Assembly: GCA_964396845.1 (NCBI GenBank) | Contig: CAYNGH010000041.1 | Location: 1 to 22,426 of the forward strand | Length of the DNA stretch: 22,426 bases | From: CAYNGH01 sp964396845 | Lineage (GTDB): Bacteria; Vulcanimicrobiota; JAJTBE01; CAYNGH01 | Reading direction: 5' to 3' | In this document: positions 15,967 to 22,426 of the stretch, piece after piece | How positions within the stretch are numbered: the stretch's first letter is position 1 | Layout: each line of letters opens with the position of its first letter | Position numbers and translations under genes: made by a program | The notes under the pieces: model-generated | Databases searched by the model: none | Told to the model about the DNA's origin: nothing | The model's input: the letters and a program-made list of their open reading frames with translations, nothing else

Positions 15967-16509
15967 ATGATATCAACAACCATACTTGCAGTAAAACACA
16001 AGGGGGAAGTGGCCCTGGGAGGCGACGGACAGGTCACTCTGGATAAGACCGTGATTAAATCCACTGCCAATAAGATTCGGCGGATGCATAAAAACAAGGT
16101 TATAAGCGGTTTTGCCGGTTCCGCTGCCGACGGGCTGACCCTCTATGAAAAATTTGAATCCAAGCTGGAAGCCCACAATGGAAACCTTGTCCGTTCTGCG
16201 GTGGAACTGGCCAAGGACTGGCGCACCGATAAGATTTTGCGACGGCTGGAAGCCATGATGGTTATTGCTGATGAGAAACACCTGCTCATGGTTTCGGGAA
16301 ACGGTGATGTGCTGGAACCTGATGACAATATCGCATCGGTGGGCTCGGGATCTCCCTATGCCATGGCTGCTGCCAGGGCACTGGTGGAATATTCCGACCT
16401 GTCTGCAGGGGAAATTGTCAGAAAAGCCCTGGAGATAGCTGCTTCCATATGTGTTTACACCAACGACAACATTACCATCGAAATTCTGCCTGACAAGTCC
16501 GACAAATAA
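15967..16509 (+). CDS. hslV: HslV (ClpQ) peptidase of the HslUV protease
   Basis: This is the proteasome-beta-like threonine peptidase of the HslUV complex (180 residues). The sequence begins M-I-S-T-T-I. Aligning Thr4 with the mature N-terminal Thr1 places Asp20 at position 17 and Lys36 at position 33, the expected catalytic partners. GSGSPYAMAAARAL and the ending ICVYTNDNITIE are typical. A three-residue leader before the Thr would need processing, or a different start. The ATG at 15967 follows AGGAAG. The neighbouring hslU ATPase gene is absent: a histidine kinase follows after 24 bases, and xerC is missing between trmFO and hslV. HslU must be elsewhere if the protease works. Confidence 0.95.
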   Translation: MISTTILAVKHKGEVALGGDGQVTLDKTVIKSTANKIRRMHKNKVISGFAGSAADGLTLYEKFESKLEAHNGNLVRSAVELAKDWRTDKILRRLEAMMVIADEKHLLMVSGNGDVLEPDDNIASVGSGSPYAMAAARALVEYSDLSAGEIVRKALEIAASICVYTNDNITIEILPDKSDK

Positions 16510-16533
16510 TCTCCGGGAGGTATCCTCCAAGGA

Positions 16534-19296
16534 ATGTCCAGCAAGAGCCTGATTTCCAAACTGAAGATTTGGGTCTTTCTAATAGCCCTTATTCCCATTA
16601 TAATATCAGCCCTGATATATAATATTACCCAGAAAGACAGCTTGAATCAGACTCTTCTTATTCTGGGCACCCAGATGCAGAATATCAACCAGGCTACTAT
16701 GTCAGTGGGAGATGTGCTGACCAAGAGCCAGCGTCAGGTGGAAAGCCTGGCCTCCAACCCCCGGTTCGTCTATGGTGATTACGAAGTAAAAACCTTGATG
16801 ATGGGTGAGTATCTCCGGGAGATAAACGGTGCAATTTTTGTCAGGTATTACCAGAGCACCCATGGCGCGGATCTGGCCTTATCTCTGGATTCCTGGGAAA
16901 TCCCGCCACTGTCCGACAAGGAAGCTGTCAGAGTGCTTCGCACCCTGTCGGGCCAGGTTGTCAGACCCAATATTTATTTTACCTCTGAGCACAAGCCGGT
17001 TGTCAACTATACTGTCCCGGTAATGGATGTTGATGAGAGCTCACCGGTGGGAGCCCTGTCGGTGGAAATCTGTATGACTCACCTGTTTGGCTCCATGGAT
17101 CCCAGGTTGAAAAGAGCCAGCGGACTGGTGTTCATTACTGACGAACAGGGAAGGATACTCCATATTACCGGCGTTCAAAGGGCCACCAGGGACGCACTTA
17201 AAATTGGCGGAACAACCAGGAATTATTTCCGGGGGGGCCACGAGCTTTCCAGGGAAGAAGACTGCAATTACCTTATCTCTTCCCTGCCCATACAGGGAAG
17301 CGATATGTTCCTGGTCTGGAAGACCCCCATGGACGAGATTGAAAGCATTGCCCTGATATCCACCATGAATATTGCTGGAGTTGTGATTTTTTCTCTTCTT
17401 CTGGCGTTGCTGCTATCTCTTTTTATTGCCAGAAGACTGGAAAAGCCCATGGAAGAGCTGCTGGAAAACACTCAGGTTATTGCCAGGGATATCGCCTATG
17501 ACCAGATAAGCGAAGAGGAGGAAGTACTCCCGGGACAATCAGATAACAGCGATGAAATCAACATTCTGGTAAAAACATCATCCCAGGTGCGCCAGAAACT
17601 CAAGAATTATCTTCGCACCAGCAAGGATCGCTATTCCAGGACCAGGGATCACCTGGAAACAAAAGTTCAAGAGCTTCAGTCCATTCACCAAATAACCGAG
17701 GCCTTTACTACATTTCGGGATTTCCCGGAACTCCTCAAGTTCATAATCGAACAATTTCAGAATCTCTTCAATGCACAGTTCTGCTGTATTTATCTAAAGG
17801 AAGAGGACAATGACAGCCTGACACTTCGAATGTCCCGGGGTCTTGATGATAAGGAGAAATCCCTTTGCTCCGGTGTTTTTCCCATTGAGCAGGAACCATA
17901 CCTGGAGATTGCCGAGTCCCTCAATTCCCTGGTTATTCAAGACGTATCCAATGAAGACAACCTCCGGGATCGTTTCGGGGATGCAGATGTCGGCTCATAT
18001 TGTGGCCTGCCCCTGTTTGTAGGAGAGAACCTGTTCGGGATCCTGGAGTTGGGTCTTGAGAAGGAAAGGGCCCTTTCCGAGGGGACTATTAATTTTATGA
18101 TAACCCTGGCCAAGGAAGCCTCCATAGCCATCGAAAATGCCCGGCTGTATAAACGGGTTCTCAATGAAAAGGAAAGGCTGGAAACAGTCCTGTCCACCAT
18201 CAGTGACGGAGTGGTGACCATGGACAGTTCTTACCGGATCACTTCCTTCAATTCTGCCGCTGAGAGAATAACCGGATTTTCTCGGGAGGAGATGATCGAC
18301 CGTCCCTGTTTTGAGGTCTTCAAAGGGACAGGATCCAAGGACAAGGGGCGTGAGTTGCTTTGTAATGAAATGGAGTGTGTTCTTCAGACCGCCTATGAGC
18401 AGAACCAGTTCCCTCTTAATTCTGAACATATAATTGTAAATCCCAAGGGAAAGACCCTCACCCTGGAGTTTTCCACCACCACGGATCTAAACGAATCCAG
18501 CGGCAAGGTCACATACTTCAGCGTTTTCAGGGATATTTCCAAGGTCAAGGAGCTGGAACGCCTGCGGGCGGACTTCATCGACACCATATCCCATGAACTC
18601 CGCACACCCCTGACTTCCATCAAGGGTTATGTTTCAACCCTTTTGCATCCCAAGGCCAAGTTCACCCCCGAGGAAACCCTTGAGTTCCTGGGTATAATCA
18701 ACGACGAAACAAACCGCCTGAATCGGATGATTAATGATCTGCTGGAAGCCTCCAAACTGCACAGGGACGCATTGCTCATCAAACCTCAGCCCTTCAGGAT
18801 TGAGCAGTCCATCGATGACCTGCTTCTCAAATATCGGGCAACCAGCGCCAAACATGAGTTTGTCGTCAGGATGGAGGATCTTTCCATTCTTTATGGAGAT
18901 GTCAACCAGATTGAATTTGTCTTAAATCACCTGCTGGAAAACGCAGTGAAATTCTCCCCTGAAGGAGGCAAGGTAAAACTGACGGTGACCGGTGGCAAGG
19001 AAGATGTCACGGTGATTATCGAGGACGAGGGGATTGGAGTTCCAGAGGAACACCGGGAAAAGATATTCAACCTTTTCCACCGGGTGGACAACCGATCCAT
19101 CCGTCGGGTTTACGGGCCTGGACTGGGGCTTTTCATCTCCAAGAAAATTATCGAAGCTCACGGTCGCAGGATATGGGTTGAGTCAGGACTCTCAGGCGGT
19201 GCCAAGTTTGTGTTCAATATTCCCCGGTATCAGGGCAATGAACCTGTGGAAGTATCATCGGATATCGAAGAAGAGGAAGAGAAAGAGAAAGAATAA
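16534..19296 (+). CDS. Membrane sensor histidine kinase (Cache-like, HAMP-like, GAF, PAS, HisKA, HATPase)
   Basis: This is a 920-residue hybrid-free sensor kinase. The first membrane span is at about 11-29 and the second at about 273-298, enclosing a 240-residue extracytoplasmic Cache-like sensor. A HAMP-like linker with coiled coil (300-385), a GAF domain (about 386-540) and a PAS domain (about 547-670) follow. The transmitter has the H-box SHELRTPL (phospho-acceptor His687), an N-box around ENAVKFSPE (Asn803), the G1 box EDEGIGVP and GPGLGLF at 861-867. The PAS holds Cys592, Cys610 and Cys615, a spacing seen in some redox-type PAS domains. The last 13 residues are almost all Glu/Lys. No response regulator follows. 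The ligand and partner are unknown. Confidence 0.92.
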   Translation: MSSKSLISKLKIWVFLIALIPIIISALIYNITQKDSLNQTLLILGTQMQNINQATMSVGDVLTKSQRQVESLASNPRFVYGDYEVKTLMMGEYLREINGAIFVRYYQSTHGADLALSLDSWEIPPLSDKEAVRVLRTLSGQVVRPNIYFTSEHKPVVNYTVPVMDVDESSPVGALSVEICMTHLFGSMDPRLKRASGLVFITDEQGRILHITGVQRATRDALKIGGTTRNYFRGGHELSREEDCNYLISSLPIQGSDMFLVWKTPMDEIESIALISTMNIAGVVIFSLLLALLLSLFIARRLEKPMEELLENTQVIARDIAYDQISEEEEVLPGQSDNSDEINILVKTSSQVRQKLKNYLRTSKDRYSRTRDHLETKVQELQSIHQITEAFTTFRDFPELLKFIIEQFQNLFNAQFCCIYLKEEDNDSLTLRMSRGLDDKEKSLCSGVFPIEQEPYLEIAESLNSLVIQDVSNEDNLRDRFGDADVGSYCGLPLFVGENLFGILELGLEKERALSEGTINFMITLAKEASIAIENARLYKRVLNEKERLETVLSTISDGVVTMDSSYRITSFNSAAERITGFSREEMIDRPCFEVFKGTGSKDKGRELLCNEMECVLQTAYEQNQFPLNSEHIIVNPKGKTLTLEFSTTTDLNESSGKVTYFSVFRDISKVKELERLRADFIDTISHELRTPLTSIKGYVSTLLHPKAKFTPEETLEFLGIINDETNRLNRMINDLLEASKLHRDALLIKPQPFRIEQSIDDLLLKYRATSAKHEFVVRMEDLSILYGDVNQIEFVLNHLLENAVKFSPEGGKVKLTVTGGKEDVTVIIEDEGIGVPEEHREKIFNLFHRVDNRSIRRVYGPGLGLFISKKIIEAHGRRIWVESGLSGGAKFVFNIPRYQGNEPVEVSSDIEEEEEKEKE

Positions 19297-19324
19297 TATC
19301 CACTTTGGAACAGCTTGCCCTAAA

Positions 19325-19338
19325 CAGCATTACTGCTG
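19325..19338. terminator. Weak hairpin between convergent genes
   Basis: A CAGCA-TTAC-TGCTG hairpin lies between the converging histidine kinase and the cysteine-containing gene. Its loop contains the stop codon of the minus-strand gene. There is no T tract, so it is at best a weak or factor-dependent stop. Confidence 0.2.
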
Positions 19339-20076
19339 AGGGTCATCGGGGTCATCTTCCATCAGGGGAGCGAAATATTTGAGCATGTCCGACAGCATTT
19401 CATGGTTTATGGACAGCTTTATGAAATTGCCGAAGTTATCCAGTATCACCACTGCATTGAGGCTGGCGTCTTTATTCTGTATTCCCATGAGTCTTTTGGC
19501 AAAAGCTATGTTCACCTGCTGAACCCGGTCATATATCTTGATGAGTCCTGTCAGATCCCAATCTGGTTTTTTCCCCCGGGTACACTTCAGGTACTGGGCC
19601 AGAAGATACATGCTGGCAGCCCGGTAGGTGGTTTCTTCAGGGGTGGCAAAAGGCAGGTGAAACCGCACCATGGGCTTGAGTTTTTCCAGTATGGGACATC
19701 CGCTGGATACCATGTAGATCCCCAGGAGGGAGCTGATTCCCTGTTGCAAGGTGGTCAGGCGAGAAAAATTTCGTTCTTCGGTGACAATGGTCAGCTCAAC
19801 CTGGTGGTATGACACCGAATCTTTGAAAAATTCAATTATGTGGCTCAAGGATCGGGCCACAGGGCAATATGGATTCCTGTCAATATTCAATGTACAGTTA
19901 GGACACTGGCGATAATCCAGGGCCGTCCAGAAGGGGGGATTCTCCGGTGGCGGATCTGCCAGGCTCAGGTCGCTGTAATTGAGCCTTACCGGAAAACTGA
20001 CCACCCGGCCGGAATCGAATCGGAATTTGTAACTGTAAGTGATGATTTGGTTTGGATACTCGCTTTCAAGGATCAT
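19330..20076 (-). CDS. Conserved-looking hypothetical protein with a Cys cluster
   Basis: This 248-residue soluble protein is not one I can name. It looks like a structured family rather than a chance ORF, because it has motif-like blocks: WTALDYRQCPNC at 50-61, YCPVARSL at 70-77, SSLLGIYMVSSGCPILEKL at 115-133, MVRFHLPFATPEETTYR at 136-152 and ASLNAVVILDNF at 204-215. Cys58, Cys61, Cys71 and Cys127 could bind a metal or an Fe-S cluster, with His140 as another candidate ligand. There are no membrane spans. The C-terminus is acidic (EDDPDDPQQ). The ATG at 20076 has only a weak AGAAG site. It is downstream of the EF-hand protein but separated from it by a terminator, so it is probably a separate unit. 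I recall similar uncharacterised proteins in Proteobacteria but cannot confirm this. Confidence 0.75.
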   Translation of the reverse strand: MILESEYPNQIITYSYKFRFDSGRVVSFPVRLNYSDLSLADPPPENPPFWTALDYRQCPNCTLNIDRNPYCPVARSLSHIIEFFKDSVSYHQVELTIVTEERNFSRLTTLQQGISSLLGIYMVSSGCPILEKLKPMVRFHLPFATPEETTYRAASMYLLAQYLKCTRGKKPDWDLTGLIKIYDRVQQVNIAFAKRLMGIQNKDASLNAVVILDNFGNFIKLSINHEMLSDMLKYFAPLMEDDPDDPQQ

Positions 20077-20196
20077 ATTCTTCTCGTTAAATTCGTTTTT
20101 TATCTATTCATCCAGGGGCCGGTCTGTTCCTGTATGTGAAATCATTAAAATCGAGAAAAGAATACAACTGAAGGAATGGCTCAACTGCTTAAAATA

Positions 20197-20221
20197 AAAG
20201 GGCCGGAAAAACCAGCCCTTT
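20197..20221 (-). terminator. Rho-independent terminator of the Met/Gly-rich EF-hand gene
   Basis: AAAGGGC (20197-20203) pairs with GCCCTTT (20215-20221) around an 11-base loop. In the minus-strand direction the stem is followed by TTTTATTTT. It lies about 37 bases after the stop of the 542-residue gene and separates it from the cysteine-containing gene. Confidence 0.75.
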
Positions 20222-20257
20222 ATACAGACTTGAATATTCTCTGGATAATTAGAGAGC

Positions 20258-21886
20258 TTAGAACCAGCCTCCACCATTGTAGAAACCGTTCTGGGCCATC
20301 ACATGCTGCATGCCGGCAAGTCCGTTGCCATTGATGCCCCCGAAGCCCTGGAACCCCACCGGTGAAGGTATGGACCAGTTCTGTTGCTGGGGAGGATATG
20401 CCGCATACATAGGCTGACCGCCCATACCCATCATGCCCATCATGCCTCCGCCGTATCCGCCCATGCCCATCATGCCCATCATGCCGTAACCACCCATACC
20501 CATCATAGCCATCATGGCCATCATGTCGTAACCGCCCATCTGGGGTTGACCGTATCCCATCATTCCACCCATCTGGGGCTGACCCATTCCCATCATGCCC
20601 ATCATGCCCATCTGGGGTTGACCATATCCCATCATTCCACCCATCTGGGGCATTCCGTAACCCATCATACCGCCCATCTGGGGCTGACCCATGCCCATCA
20701 TGCCCATCATACCGCCCATCTGGGCATAGTTCATGCCGTAACGCTCTTCGTATCCCGCCAGCTCCCTGGTGATGTATGTGTTGTAACCTTCCAGCACCTG
20801 ATTGGTTACTTCTTTGTATTCGGTTTTTTCACGGTTGAATGTGGCAGACATGTCTTTCTTGTCGATATTGCGAATGTCCAGGGATGTGATGCCGAATTCC
20901 GCAAGGCTTCTCAGCTCCCCTTCGTCGGTGATTCCGTCGGCATTGTCGTCCATCCATATCTGGAGGCCTTCCAGTTCGTCGCCTTCGATTATGCCGTTGC
21001 CGTCCTTGTCGAAATGAAGAGCCAGCTTTTCATAACCATGTTCAAATTTCTCTTTTCCGTCGATGTCATAGTTGCCAAATAACTCCTTGCTGGAGGTTAT
21101 TTTCCCGTCGCCGTCAACATCCCAGACCAGGAAACCGTCACCGCTGTTCTCAACCAGCCATTCGGTCTTTTCCCTGGGTTCCTTATTGCCGAATTTATAT
21201 ACCTTGCCGTTCTTGCCCCGGGGATCATCAACCCATTCTCCTTTGCCCCAGGTTTTTGCATTCTTCTCGTAATAAGAACCCAGGTTCAGGCTTTCATATT
21301 GCCAGGAATCGTGGGTGGGATCGATGTCGAAAAGAACCGTCTTGCCTTCGACTTTGCCGTTTCCAAGGATATTTGACCCGGTGATGTCAGGCTTTCCGTT
21401 GCCGTTGAGATCCAGGATAATGGGGGACCGGGTCTTGGTTTTCTGGCCGGCTTCGTAGTCGAAGAATACATCCCACATCATGCCGGGATCGTTAGTAGTG
21501 TGTTCCTGCTGTTCAGTGACGGTCTTGTAGATCGCTTCATGATGGATTTTTTCGTTGAATACCGGAGCCTTGTGGTATAACAGCCCGCCACCATACTGGT
21601 TGGCCATCTGGCCCATTCCATATGAACCGCCGCCATACTGGTTGGCCATCTGGCCCATTCCATAGAAACCTCCGCCAAAACCGCCGAATCCTACGTTTCC
21701 ATAGCCATTGCCACCCATCATCATACCTGTCAGGCCCATCATGCCCTGGAATCCCATCATGGACCCCATGCCCATACCCATTCCCATGCCGTTAACGCCC
21801 ATGCCACCTTGCATGCCCATCATCATGGACGGGTTCATCTGATACATCTGAGGCATCCCATAGTTCATATTCATATTAAATCCCAC
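20258..21886 (-). CDS. Methionine/glycine-rich protein with a central EF-hand-like calcium-binding region
   Basis: This is a 542-residue protein in three parts. Residues 1-101 are Met/Gly/Tyr-rich, with two copies of YGMGQMANQYGGG at 75-87 and 89-101. Residues about 155-340 contain four calcium-type loops: DLNGNGKPD near 159, DVDGDGKITSSKELFG near 256, DKDGNGIIEGDE near 293 and DDNADGITDEGE near 313. These match the EF-hand blocks of RTX-type and other secreted bacterial calcium-binding proteins. Residues about 385-495 are repeats such as QPQMGGMMGYG; about 42 of 111 residues there are Met. There is no signal peptide or membrane span. The GTG at 21886 is seven bases after GGAGGG; the upstream TTG is part of that site. 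It has its own promoter and terminator. The function is unknown; a structural or metal-binding role is inference. Confidence 0.85.
   Translation of the reverse strand: MGFNMNMNYGMPQMYQMNPSMMMGMQGGMGVNGMGMGMGMGSMMGFQGMMGLTGMMMGGNGYGNVGFGGFGGGFYGMGQMANQYGGGSYGMGQMANQYGGGLLYHKAPVFNEKIHHEAIYKTVTEQQEHTTNDPGMMWDVFFDYEAGQKTKTRSPIILDLNGNGKPDITGSNILGNGKVEGKTVLFDIDPTHDSWQYESLNLGSYYEKNAKTWGKGEWVDDPRGKNGKVYKFGNKEPREKTEWLVENSGDGFLVWDVDGDGKITSSKELFGNYDIDGKEKFEHGYEKLALHFDKDGNGIIEGDELEGLQIWMDDNADGITDEGELRSLAEFGITSLDIRNIDKKDMSATFNREKTEYKEVTNQVLEGYNTYITRELAGYEERYGMNYAQMGGMMGMMGMGQPQMGGMMGYGMPQMGGMMGYGQPQMGMMGMMGMGQPQMGGMMGYGQPQMGGYDMMAMMAMMGMGGYGMMGMMGMGGYGGGMMGMMGMGGQPMYAAYPPQQQNWSIPSPVGFQGFGGINGNGLAGMQHVMAQNGFYNGGGWF
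20404..20734 (-). repeat. Coding repeats of the Met/Gly/Gln-rich C-terminal domain
   Basis: Short imperfect units encoding MGGMMG, MMGMG and QPQMGGMMGYG repeat about ten times over 330 bases. On the plus strand the pattern shows as recurring CCCATCATGCC and CCACCCATCTGGGG words. The copies vary in length and have no unique spacers, so they are coding low-complexity repeats. Confidence 0.85.
21584..21664 (-). repeat. Two near-identical direct repeats in the EF-hand protein N-terminal domain
   Basis: Two 39-base copies (21626-21664 and 21584-21622), each encoding YGMGQMANQYGGG, are separated by a single codon. The near-identity at DNA level suggests a recent duplication. Confidence 0.85.
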
Positions 21887-21893
21887 GAAAAAT

Positions 21894-21899
21894 CCCTCC
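21894..21899 (-). promoter_or_regulatory. Ribosome binding site deciding the EF-hand protein start
   Basis: The minus strand reads GGAGGG, seven bases before the GTG at 21886. It overlaps the in-frame TTG at 21901, excluding that start. The next ATG (21874) would be about 20 bases away. Confidence 0.65.
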
Positions 21900-21921
21900 A
21901 AATTTCAAATTTGTTATATTA

Positions 21922-21950
21922 ATTATCCCACTTTATCATAGAAATGTAAA
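21922..21950 (-). promoter_or_regulatory. Sigma70-type promoter of the EF-hand gene
   Basis: In the minus direction TTTACA (21945-21950) is followed by a 17-base spacer and GATAAT (21922-21927). This predicts a transcript starting near 21915 and a leader of about 30 bases containing the GGAGGG site. Confidence 0.7.
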
Positions 21951-21967
21951 CCTTTTGAAGTTATTTT

Positions 21968-22038
21968 TTGTTAACAAAATCTTAATAAATGTTAACAAGG
22001 TGTAAACTTTTTGTTACAGAGTTGTAAAACGTGTAAAC
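21968..22038. promoter_or_regulatory. Tandem palindromes and TGTAAAC repeats upstream of the EF-hand promoter
   Basis: TTGTTAACAA (21968-21977, perfect palindrome) and TGTTAACA (21990-21997, perfect palindrome) have centres exactly 21 bases apart. TGTAAAC occurs at 22001-22007 and 22032-22038, and again at 21945-21951 overlapping the -35 element. The spacing and position just upstream of the -35 suggest an activator or dual-regulator array. The regulator is unknown. Confidence 0.45.
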
Positions 22039-22091
22039 AATTTCATTTCCTCAGTGATGGTCAGGATTATCAAAAGAAAAGAACGTATTTG

Positions 22092-22426
22092 TTATTCCCA
22101 CATTTTCCAGGCCTTTTCATAGTAACGGAGGATAATGTGGGTGTTGAGGGTGTTAATGTCCGTTTCTATCTCATCAACGTCTTTTGGAAAATAAAACAGA
22201 AAATCAACTTTTCCCGGTTGCAGATACTCTGTGGGAACAGTGATGTTTATTCGATCCGGATTCAGGCTGACATCAGAGGCCAGGGTGAATCCCCAGTCCC
22301 CCATGGAAGGGACAAAGGCATGCATCGGCAGGGTTTCCAGTCCTGCAGAATCCATGGTGTGAACTATGCACCAGAATACTTCTCTGGCAAAAAACGGCGA
22401 TGTGGACTGGGTGCAGATTACTCCCC
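22092..22426 (-). CDS. Spermidine-synthase-like protein, C-terminal part (5' end beyond window)
   Basis: The reading frame is open to the right edge. The visible 111 residues begin near GVICTQSTSPFFAREVFWCI and contain AFVPSMGDWGFTLAS, matching the QSTSPF...FW...VPSFGxWGF region of polyamine aminopropyltransferases and of the membrane-fused SpeE-like proteins. The last 50 residues (TEYLQPGKVDFLFYFPKD...NTHIILRYYEKAW) fit the C-terminal extension of the longer, membrane-fused type. The family transfers an aminopropyl group from decarboxylated S-adenosylmethionine to putrescine, but many fused members are uncharacterised. An internal ATG at 22355 is not the real start, because homology continues upstream of it. 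The 205 bases between it and the EF-hand gene hold only regulatory-looking repeats. Confidence 0.8.
   Translation of the reverse strand, partial: GVICTQSTSPFFAREVFWCIVHTMDSAGLETLPMHAFVPSMGDWGFTLASDVSLNPDRINITVPTEYLQPGKVDFLFYFPKDVDEIETDINTLNTHIILRYYEKAWKMWE

Noticed and set aside
20404..20734. CRISPR-like regular repeats
   Set aside because: The repeats are short, of uneven length, lack unique spacers and encode the repeated MGGMMG units of a gene.
20384..21082. Plus-strand 232-codon His-rich open frame (HAHHAHH-like repeats)
   Set aside because: It is the complement of the Met-rich repeats (ATG reads CAT on the other strand). The minus-strand gene has the ribosome site, promoter, EF-hand loops and terminator.

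Overview
The window looks like chromosomal DNA from an anaerobic or ferredoxin-dependent bacterium. The clues are a 2-oxoacid:ferredoxin oxidoreductase operon, two separate 2x[4Fe-4S] ferredoxins, FAD/folate-type TrmFO, HslV and a GH57 glycosidase. The order topA-trmFO-hslV recalls the Firmicute topA-trmFO-xerC-hslVU-codY cluster, but xerC, hslU and codY are missing, so I do not assign a phylum. Coding regions are about half G+C, intergenic regions are AT-rich, Shine-Dalgarno sites are mostly strong, and TTG/GTG starts are frequent. There are no rRNA or tRNA genes, insertion sequences or CRISPR arrays, and no gene-free stretch above about 205 bases.

Layout. (1) Positions 23-2888, minus strand: a 4Fe-4S ferredoxin, an HU protein, then a P-loop NTPase, a VorD/KorD-type ferredoxin and VorB, the last three forming an operon that runs off the left edge. 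(2) Positions 2977-11953, plus strand: a zinc-type CDF transporter, a 692-residue primase-like/DnaB-like fusion, phosphomannomutase/phosphoglucomutase, a GH57 glycosidase, a CPBP membrane protease, XseA and an overlapping MalG-type permease. (3) Positions 12010-19296, plus strand: a good sigma70 promoter, topA with an N-terminal lysine-rich tail, trmFO, hslV and a large sensor histidine kinase. (4) Positions 19330-22426, minus strand: an uncharacterised cysteine-containing protein, a methionine/glycine-rich EF-hand protein with its own promoter and terminator, and the C-terminal end of a spermidine-synthase-like protein cut by the right edge.

The most unusual genes are two. The first is the 692-residue protein (4047-6125). 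It has an archaeo-eukaryotic-primase-like domain whose expected catalytic Asp and His positions are Asn, then a four-cysteine PriL-like segment, then a DnaB-type (SF4) ATPase. The second is the 542-residue protein (20258-21886), where four EF-hand-like loops sit between long Met/Gly-rich repeats. The central metabolic and housekeeping genes (VOR operon, PMM/PGM, GH57, topA, trmFO, hslV, HU, xseA) are confident calls. Their neighbours suggest several enzymes here work with partners encoded elsewhere: XseA without XseB, HslV without HslU, MalG without MalF, and a histidine kinase without a response regulator.
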